Shown here piece by piece: positions 32,688-37,675 of a stretch of DNA of 37,675 nt. The notes under the pieces were generated by a model. It was not told the DNA's origin and did not search any database. It saw only the letters and a list, made by a program, of their open reading frames with translations. The translations under genes were made by a program, and so were the position numbers. This DNA is from an uncultured Bacteroides sp. (lineage in GTDB: Bacteria; Bacteroidota; Bacteroidia; Bacteroidales; Bacteroidaceae). Numbering within the stretch: the first letter of the stretch is position 1; the number at the start of each line of letters is the position of its first letter. The stretch covers positions 1 to 37,675 of the forward strand of contig NZ_CAJULN010000026.1 of the NCBI RefSeq assembly GCF_910586915.1, written 5' to 3'.

Positions 32688-34254
32688 TGTTGTTCTTATT
32701 TAAATGTTTTGATTTTGCGAAGTAGGCTGCTCCGCGGATGTTTTTGTGGGTAGATGTTACTGGGACTTCATCATCAATGTCTTCTTTTGACAGGAAGTCT
32801 GCATCATCCCCACGCTCAAGGATTTGCCTTATTTCCTGATATCCGTATTGGCGCAGTTGCGTGGCGCATGCGCTTGCTGCCACCAACCGTTCCAGTCCGA
32901 AGGTCTTCTCCAGTGCCATGATTCCTTTGCATGAACGGAATGCCGCGGGAGGATACTTCTTGAGTTCCGCCACCTTGCGCAGATACAGCAACAGGACGTT
33001 ATCCGTCTGACCGGCTCGTTCGTAAATCTGTTCCAGGTCCTTTTCGTAACTTCCATGGCGTCCAGGCAATCCGTGGGCATCCTTAGTCGTATAGGCATAG
33101 GGCGTGTCATCACGCTGATGTGTGGTCACCAGACGCAGGCCATGATATATTTTCAGCGTGTCGGCATCATATACAATCTCGACACGTTTGCCTATATACT
33201 CTTTTGGTACACTGTAATGGTGAAGCCGGAAGGTGACGTAGCTGTTCCGCATTACCGTTGCGGAGCGTCGTTCTTTCATCTGATGACGTATGGCGGGAAG
33301 TGGGCGGAGGCAGTCGGATTCAATCTGTTCAAACTGTTCCCGTCTGGACAGGGGACGTCCACTCATCCTGCGCCCGTTGAAGGCCGAGAGCGATTCGGAG
33401 ATGGCCGCATTCAGAGATTCCAGCGAGTTGAATACAAGCCCCTCGATATCAGCATAGACAGAGCGGTAAAGCAGTTTCACGGCATTTTCCACCAAGGCCT
33501 TGTCTTTTGGATGACGTACCCGTGCGGGATATACGGTACATCCATAGTGTTCGGCAAATGCTGTAAACTCCTCGTTGATTACAGGCTCGTTGCGGTCGCT
33601 ACGGGTCACGGCGGCCTTGAGGTTGTCAGGTACTATCGCCATCGGAACCCCGCCGTAAAAATGAAGAGCGTTCTCACACGCCCTGATCAGGTCCTGCCTT
33701 GACTGAGACCAGACCGCCTCGCAGTAGGTATAGTGGCTGCATGGAAGTATGGCCACGAACACTTCAACGCTGCGGCATTCGCCGTTTTCACTGTCAACTA
33801 CCTCTAGTTTATCGCCAGCAAAGTCGATGTACATCTGGTCTCCGGCATAATGCTCGACATGCCCTACAACATGCGTTACCATGCGGTAGCGCATGAGATT
33901 GTTGCCGAAACTGGCATGTCTGTATCCGTTAGGATGTGTTTCGCGGTACTCTTCGTACAGGCTTTTCACTGTTACACCCCGGCGGCTAAGTCGGGCGGCA
34001 TACTCAGGAAGAAGTGCCTCAAGCTCAAGTTGGCGTTGTGACGGAACCCTGTTGCGGCCAACACCCTCGGAGAACATCTCCTGGATGCGGGCGGAAGGCA
34101 TGGCTGCCAGTTCCTTTATCGGTATGCCACACTCTTGAAACAGGCGCACATATCTGCGCACCGTGTTGCGGGACAGCTCAAAGCTCCTGCTTATCTGCTT
34201 TATCCCCATCCCCAATGCATAACACTGGAGAATGTTTGCTATCTTTGTTGTCAT
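32674..34254 (-). CDS. istA: IS21-family transposase IstA
   Basis: A 526-residue DDE transposase. Seen: N-terminal helix-turn-helix (ALGMGIKQISRSFELSRNTV, about 14-33), RNase-H-like core with the catalytic residues in MYIDFAGDKLE (about 139-149), AIVPDNLKAAV (about 210-220) and the Glu in HPKDKALVENAVKLLYRSVY (about 250-269), then a beta-barrel and C-terminal domain. It pairs with IstB in cut-and-paste or copy-type transposition. No frameshift or internal stop is visible. Its promoter region lies within the right end of the element, next to a palindromic hairpin. Confidence 0.95.
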   Translation of the reverse strand: MTTKIANILQCYALGMGIKQISRSFELSRNTVRRYVRLFQECGIPIKELAAMPSARIQEMFSEGVGRNRVPSQRQLELEALLPEYAARLSRRGVTVKSLYEEYRETHPNGYRHASFGNNLMRYRMVTHVVGHVEHYAGDQMYIDFAGDKLEVVDSENGECRSVEVFVAILPCSHYTYCEAVWSQSRQDLIRACENALHFYGGVPMAIVPDNLKAAVTRSDRNEPVINEEFTAFAEHYGCTVYPARVRHPKDKALVENAVKLLYRSVYADIEGLVFNSLESLNAAISESLSAFNGRRMSGRPLSRREQFEQIESDCLRPLPAIRHQMKERRSATVMRNSYVTFRLHHYSVPKEYIGKRVEIVYDADTLKIYHGLRLVTTHQRDDTPYAYTTKDAHGLPGRHGSYEKDLEQIYERAGQTDNVLLLYLRKVAELKKYPPAAFRSCKGIMALEKTFGLERLVAASACATQLRQYGYQEIRQILERGDDADFLSKEDIDDEVPVTSTHKNIRGAAYFAKSKHLNKNNNGNK

Positions 34255-34302
34255 AGTAGAAATGATTTTATCCCACCGGTCAAGACGGGTATCAAATCTA
34301 CG

Positions 34303-34345
34303 AAAAAAATCCCCTGACGGACATTGTCTGACAGGGGTATTTTTA
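34303..34345. terminator. Palindromic terminator-like hairpin at the right end of the IS
   Basis: CCCCTG (34311-34316) with CAGGGG (34332-34337) around the near-perfect palindrome GACATTGTC, flanked by ATTTTTTTCG on the minus side and TATTTTTATA on the plus side. It would block transcription in both directions, insulating istA from readthrough and cutting the plus-strand frame that runs from the IS into the tape-measure remnant. Confidence 0.65.
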
Positions 34346-34429
34346 TATTGGAATCAATGGGCAGGAGTATTTGGGCACAAGGGGATAGAATCGCTTGGTT
34401 TTAGGGGGCATCTTACACTGGATTTTCCA

Positions 34430-35815
34430 ACAAACGCCACAGAAGAACAGAAAAATGCAGTAAAGAAAAAACTGGATGATGCAAAAGACGTTGTAAGGAA
34501 AACAGAGGAAGAACTTGCAAAAAACAAGGAGATTACCGATGAAAAGAAAGCGCAAGTAGATGCAGACAGAAAGAAACTGGATGCTGCGAACAAAAGTCTG
34601 AACGAAATTGCAAAGTACGGAGCGGAAGCCGTAGATGCTGTTTCTGAGTTTACCGGAATGCTTGAAGGTTTTGGAGTTGAAATTCCAGAATGGTTAACAG
34701 GAACAACGGAAGGACTTGGGCAAATATTTGATGGACTTGGAAGTATAGACCTCACAAGACCATTCTCTATTGTAACAGGTGCTTTCAAAACAATTTCAGG
34801 AATAGGTAAGACAATCGGAAGTCTGTTTGGCATAGGCAACAAGGACAAGAAGAAAGAGCGTGAAATCCAACGACAAATAAAGAATATAGAAGAACTTGGT
34901 AAAAAGTACGATGAACTAAAGGAAAAAATGGAAGCCGCTTGGAGCGCAGACGACCTTCGCACACAAACCAAAGATACCGTAGCCAACTTAGACCAGCAAA
35001 TAGCTTCATACCAAGCTATGATTAAAGCCGAGCAAGACAAGAAAAAGACGGATAAAGACCGTATAAACGAATGGAACGAAGCCATAAATGAGCTTGAAAA
35101 GACCAAAAAGGAGATTTTAGAAGAAGAAAGGAAATACATGGGAGGCATTGGTGGCGAAGAAGAGTACAAGTCAGCCGCAGAATCCTTCGTACAAGCGTGG
35201 ATGGATGCTTTCAATGAAACAGGTGATGGGCTTAAAGGATTGGAAGAGAACTTTGATGACATGATTAATAACCTATTTCTGAAACAAGCATCCATGAGGA
35301 TTGCCAACAAATTCCTTGAACCGTTATTCCAAATGATAGACCTTGCTGTTACAGAAGGTGAAGAAGCTATTGCAGCCGGATTTGATGGTGATACAAAAGT
35401 AACAAGGCAAGAAATGGATAAGATTATTGAGGAAGCAAAAAAACAATTCCCACAACTTAGTGAAGCATTAGAACAGCTATACAATGCTCTTGGGATAAAA
35501 AACAACAAGACGGCTGAATTGTCTTCCCTTACTCAGAGTATTCAAGGGCTGAGTGAAAGCACGGCAGAAGAATTGGCGGCTCTTTTGAATAGTGTTCGTT
35601 TCTTTGTTTCCCAACAAACGACCGACATTTCCGCAATCCGAGCGTTGTTAGATGCTCGATATTCGCTTGAAACCGAATACTCCGATAGCAACCCTATGCT
35701 TGTCGAATTGAGGGCACAGACGGGATATTTGGAGATTCTATCAGATAGGATAGACAGGGTATTTGCTCCAAGCGCAAATTCTAAGGGAGCAGGTTTGAGA
35801 GTGTTTATGCAATGA
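34430..35815 (+). pseudogene. Phage tail tape-measure protein, 5'-truncated
   Basis: The surviving 461 residues are the C-terminal part of a tape-measure protein: long heptad coiled coils (EEQKNAVKKKLDDAKDVVRK; KDKKKEREIQRQIKNIEELG), a glycine/hydrophobic transmembrane-like stretch (FKTISGIGKTIGSLFGIGN at about 116-134), a second coiled coil (QQIASYQAMIKAEQDKKKTD) and a conserved tail (FVQAWMDAFNETGDGLKGLE, NLFLKQASMRIANKFLEPLF). Such proteins set tail length and help DNA entry. The 5' end is cut at the IS boundary. The open frame actually continues upstream into the IS to an ATG at 34232, giving a hybrid of 527 codons, but a terminator-like hairpin lies within that part. Confidence 0.85.
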
Positions 35816-35867
35816 TTGTATGCTTGATATTAATTAATTTATGCTTAAAAACATATTGGCTTCTGCT

Positions 35868-35912
35868 TTTGTTTATAACAAATGTGTTATATTTGCACCC
35901 GTAAACAAATGT
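35868..35912 (+). promoter_or_regulatory. hicAB promoter with two ACAAATGT operator candidates
   Basis: TTTG (35868-35871) and TATATTTG (35888-35895), spaced 16, form the probable promoter. ACAAATGT occurs at 35878-35885, between them, and within GTAAACAAATGT at 35901-35912, just after. The same motif recurs in inverted form at 36114 and 36559. Confidence 0.6.
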
Positions 35913-35922
35913 ACTTTGATGT

Positions 35923-36108
35923 ATGAAAACAACAGAGTTCTTGAAGAAGGCTGCAAAGATAGGATGCTATTTTGTAAGTCATGGCAAGGAACACGATGTA
36001 TGGTATAGCCCGAAAACGGACAAATACTTCCGTGTTGGGAGGCATGGGTCACAAGAAATAAAAGGCGGGACTCTTAACAGCATGATGAAAGATGCGGGTC
36101 TCAAATGA
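35923..36108 (+). CDS. hicA: HicA-family toxin (mRNA interferase)
   Basis: A 61-residue protein with the double-stranded RNA-binding-like HicA fold. Seen: TTEFLKKAAKIGCYFVSHGK, the catalytic-type His in SHGKEHDVWYSP at about residues 22-33, and RHGSQEIKGGTLNSMMKDAG at about 41-60, the conserved second half with the HGSxE/KGGTL pattern. Family toxins cleave mRNA and are blocked by the cognate HicB. The gene is followed 40 bases later by hicB, the usual order. Confidence 0.93.
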   Translation: MKTTEFLKKAAKIGCYFVSHGKEHDVWYSPKTDKYFRVGRHGSQEIKGGTLNSMMKDAGLK

Positions 36109-36113
36109 CCCAC

Positions 36114-36125
36114 ACATTTGTTTGC
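36114..36125 (-). promoter_or_regulatory. Operator candidate between hicA and hicB
   Basis: ACATTTGTTTGC, an inverted copy (11 of 12) of GTAAACAAATGT upstream of hicA. Confidence 0.5.
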
Positions 36126-36148
36126 TAAACATATAAAAATAATGTGGG

Positions 36149-36553
36149 ATGAAAACAGTTGCTATTGTTGAAATGTGGGATGATAAGACTATAAGTGTCT
36201 ATGTTCCCGAATTTGACGGTTTCAGCTTGAATGGTCAAGGTAATACCGTTGATGAAGCTAAACGCTCTCTACAAGAATGTATTGACGAATACGTTTCCAT
36301 GATTAAAGAGCAGGGGAATGAAATTCCTGAATCATTGAATAATGTAGACTTTGAGTACAAGTATGATATAGCTTCATTCTTTGAATGTTTCAAGTTTTTG
36401 AGCGTATCAACTTTCGCGAAGTACGCAGGAATAAATCCATCTTTAATGAGACAGTACAAACAGAGAATAGCATTTGCTTCTGAATCCCAAAAGGCAAAGA
36501 TAGAGGATGCTATCCATAGGGCAGGCTCCGAACTTTGCGCAGTGAAGATTTAA
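36149..36553 (+). CDS. hicB: HicB-family antitoxin with C-terminal helix-turn-helix
   Basis: A 134-residue antitoxin. The N-terminal HicB domain (about 1-70) begins VAIVEMWDDKTISVYVPEFD and has GNTVDEAKRSLQECIDEYVS; it is a partly degraded RNase-H-like fold that caps the toxin. The C-terminal part SVSTFAKYAGINPSLMRQYK at about 92-111 is a Cro/Xre-type helix-turn-helix, so the protein should repress its own promoter. The repeated ACAAATGT motif around the operon is the obvious candidate target. Confidence 0.93.
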   Translation: MKTVAIVEMWDDKTISVYVPEFDGFSLNGQGNTVDEAKRSLQECIDEYVSMIKEQGNEIPESLNNVDFEYKYDIASFFECFKFLSVSTFAKYAGINPSLMRQYKQRIAFASESQKAKIEDAIHRAGSELCAVKI

Positions 36554-36558
36554 TTGTG

Positions 36559-36570
36559 ACATTTGTTTAC
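36559..36570 (-). promoter_or_regulatory. Operator candidate after hicB
   Basis: ACATTTGTTTAC, the exact reverse complement of GTAAACAAATGT at 35901, six bases past the hicB stop. Confidence 0.5.
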
Positions 36571-36595
36571 GCAAGTCCTCTTCGGAGGCGATATG

Positions 36596-36627
36596 AAGCG
36601 GTGGGGATATTCTCCACCGCTTTTTTA
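36596..36627 (+). terminator. Terminator of hicAB
   Basis: AAGCGGTGG pairs with CCACCGCTT around GGATATTCT, followed by TTTT. Confidence 0.85.
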
Positions 36628-36650
36628 TGTAATGATTGCATGATTGACAC

Positions 36651-36709
36651 TAATGTGTTATATAACATTAATGATGTACGTAACATTACCATCAAAGTCG
36701 TTATATTTG
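36651..36709 (+). promoter_or_regulatory. Promoter and operator of the Panacea-partner pair
   Basis: TATATTTG at 36702-36709 is a -7 box, with transcript start near 36716. Upstream lies the perfect 12-base palindrome TGTTATATAACA (36656-36667), overlapped by TAACATTA at 36663 and again at 36681. This arrangement suggests binding of a dimeric repressor, as expected for an autoregulated module. Confidence 0.55.
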
Positions 36710-36732
36710 CACCAAATTAAATACATAATATC

Positions 36733-37164
36733 ATGGCATACAAAGTATCAGACATAGCAAATAAAATCATATCCAAGACGGACTTGGAACATGGTGACAC
36801 AATATCAAACCTCAAATTACAAAAGATGCTGTACTACCAACAAGGTTTCCATTTGGCTTATTTCGGAACTCCCCTATTTGATGAAGAAATAGTTGCGTGG
36901 CAATATGGTCCAGTAGTTCCTTCCGTGTATAAGGAATACAAGTCTTTTGAATCAAACTCAATATCTACATCTAAAGAACCCATATCATTATCAGAAGATG
37001 AGGAAGAACTATTCGATAACGTATATGAGGAATATAACCAGTTCTCTGCCGTAGCTCTAATGAAAATGACACATGAGGAATCACCGTGGAAAAATACAGC
37101 CATAAACTCCGTTATAAGCCAAGAGAAGATGATGTCATTTTTCAAAACCCAAATTGAATCATGA
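36733..37164 (+). CDS. Panacea (SocA)-domain protein, putative antitoxin
   Basis: A 143-residue protein with the Panacea/SocA/GepA domain over nearly its full length. Seen: VSDIANKIISKTDLEHGDTI, SNLKLQKMLYYQQGFHLAYF at about residues 25-45 (the family hallmark with LKLQKLLYY), EEIVAWQYGPVVPSVYKEYK at about 53-72 and MTHEESPWKNT at about 113-123. Known Panacea proteins are antitoxins that pair with many unrelated toxins and are frequent in prophages; others are proteolytic adaptors. The next gene starts three bases after the stop, so the two form a tight operon. Which protein is the toxin is inferred from family knowledge. Confidence 0.9.
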   Translation: MAYKVSDIANKIISKTDLEHGDTISNLKLQKMLYYQQGFHLAYFGTPLFDEEIVAWQYGPVVPSVYKEYKSFESNSISTSKEPISLSEDEEELFDNVYEEYNQFSAVALMKMTHEESPWKNTAINSVISQEKMMSFFKTQIES

Positions 37165-37167
37165 TAA

Positions 37168-37584
37168 ATGGGAAATAAGTTTAAGATAAAGCGTAAAGAG
37201 GTAAAGCCGGACGTTAAAAGTAAAGAGGTTGATGCAAGGAGCAAAGAACCTCTTTTCAGTTTTAAGTACTTAGACTTAAAAACCTCATTAAAAGGATGCG
37301 ACAATAGCGTATTCAAGGATTTTGTGACGAGGTTACAAAAATTATGCAACCTTACTTGGAAAGAAATAAATATCTCAGGAAGACATCAGTATGGCTTTGA
37401 GATGATACCTATTAAGCAGTTGAAACCTACATCCCTTCCTTTAATAATAACAGAAGATATTAAAGAACTTGCTGTATTCAGGTATAACGGAGATAACCAT
37501 CCTTTTTTATGTATAATAATGGATTGCGTGATATACCCTATATTTATTGAAGCTAAATTTGGTGATATATACGACCACGGTTAA
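37168..37584 (+). CDS. Small unknown protein, putative toxin partner of the Panacea protein
   Basis: A 138-residue protein. The first 28 residues are strongly charged and Lys-rich (NKFKIKRKEVKPDVKSKEVD) and probably disordered. The compact part has FKDFVTRLQKLCNLTWKEIN, GRHQYGFEMIPIKQLKP, ITEDIKELAVFRYNGDNHPF at about 94-113 and a terminal FIEAKFGDIYDHG. The pattern of a FRYxG stretch followed by a strand and a DxxDH(G)-like end recalls small uncharacterised proteins seen beside phage genes, but I cannot assign a domain. No catalytic motif is certain; the conserved-looking Arg, His and Asp are candidates. Placement three bases after a Panacea antitoxin is the main evidence for a toxin role. 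Confidence 0.65.
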   Translation: MGNKFKIKRKEVKPDVKSKEVDARSKEPLFSFKYLDLKTSLKGCDNSVFKDFVTRLQKLCNLTWKEINISGRHQYGFEMIPIKQLKPTSLPLIITEDIKELAVFRYNGDNHPFLCIIMDCVIYPIFIEAKFGDIYDHG

Positions 37585-37647
37585 CACATTGTAGCCAATA
37601 AATGACAAAAACAACCCAATTTTCAATCAAAAAAGAGCCAAATATGT

Positions 37648-37663
37648 TTACTTTGCAAAGTAA
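37648..37663. promoter_or_regulatory. 16-base perfect palindrome over a promoter-like box
   Basis: TTACTTTGCAAAGTAA reads the same on both strands and contains TACTTTGC, a near match to the Bacteroides -7 box on each strand. It is 12 bases from the window end. The rest of 37585-37675 shows no gene. It could be an operator for the next gene outside the window. Confidence 0.45.
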
Positions 37664-37675
37664 AAAGTCGAATTA

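Larger units (their letters stand above)
31793..34429 (-). mobile_element. IS21-family insertion sequence, complete
   Basis: 2637 bases bounded by 35-bp perfect inverted repeats (TGGAAAATCCAGTGTAAGAT... at 31793, its complement ending 34429), with similarity extending a further 14 bases. The inner repeat ATGCCCCCT appears again at 31858, as is typical of the multiple terminal repeats of IS21 ends. It encodes istA and istB in the usual order. A flanking duplication was not found: the left flank is ...TTGCACA and the right flank ACAAACGC, with at most ACA shared. Both genes look intact, so the element may be active. Confidence 0.9.
30611..37675 (+). mobile_element. Remnant prophage at tRNA-Arg, internally deleted and carrying IS21
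   Basis: Begins after the tRNA-Arg gene and extends to or past the window end. Contents: TGATACC repeats, a broken integrase, an IS21-family element, the 3' part of a tape-measure gene, hicA-hicB, and a Panacea-domain gene with a partner. The expected early, packaging and head genes between integrase and tape measure are missing, as are tail genes after it. The right attachment site was not found, so the outer boundary is unknown; part of the right side could belong to another element. Confidence 0.75.

Noticed and set aside
33055..33702. 215-codon plus-strand open frame opposite istA
   Set aside because: Shadow of the intact transposase gene.
34354..35508. 384-codon minus-strand open frame opposite the tape-measure remnant
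   Set aside because: Ser- and Phe-rich shadow of the coiled-coil coding sequence; no motif and no promoter.
35816..37675. Right attachment site of the prophage
   Set aside because: No second copy of the tRNA-Arg 3' end (such as GCGTTCGAATCGC) is present; the site is probably beyond the window or lost.

Overview
The window looks like chromosome of a gut Bacteroides species (phylum Bacteroidota). The evidence is a SusC-type TonB-dependent receptor behind an ECF sigma/FecR pair, a TamL-type outer membrane lipoprotein, DUF4296 and DUF3332 lipoproteins, and many promoters of the Bacteroides type (TTTG, about 20 bases, TAnnTTTG). Genes mostly lack strong Shine-Dalgarno sequences. I cannot name the species from sequence alone.

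Layout. (1) 1-2000, minus strand: ECF sigma factor, FecR anti-sigma factor and the first 202 residues of a SusC-like receptor, a trans-envelope signalling cassette for glycan uptake. (2) 2000-3200: decayed gene remnants, then two identical tRNA-Lys(CTT) genes. (3) 3200-30600: core housekeeping. This holds a WalJ-like hydrolase, a POT-like transporter, DoxX, tamL, an rRNA methyltransferase, and an ileS - dksA-like - lspA - DUF4296 - hypothetical block. It continues with thiD, fabD, an RRM protein, a glutamine synthetase, ogt, a patatin, and two convergent GH13 enzymes (an amylase-like one and glgB), then yhcH-like, DUF2461, pabB/pabC and a TPR protein. (4) 30537-37675: tRNA-Arg(TCT) and a remnant prophage beside it.

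The prophage remnant is the most unusual region. Its integrase carries an in-frame stop and then breaks off inside a complete IS21-family element (istA/istB, 35-bp terminal inverted repeats). On the other side of the element lies the 3' part of a tail tape-measure gene. No target duplication flanks the element, so the prophage genes that should lie between integrase and tape measure have probably been lost by an IS-mediated deletion. What survives downstream is a cluster of small two-gene modules: hicA-hicB with repeated ACAAATGT-type operator candidates, and a Panacea-domain gene followed 3 bases later by a small partner gene. The second pair is a candidate toxin-antitoxin or phage-defence module and the best lead for a little-described system.

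Other non-gene structure: a degenerate tandem array with a 41-42 bp period between the two GH13 genes; a 22-bp tandem repeat that doubles the arm of a terminator inside an opposing gene; four TGATACC repeats between tRNA-Arg and the integrase; stacked hairpins upstream of the RRM gene; and a 20-base leader shared by the tRNA-Lys and tRNA-Arg transcripts.
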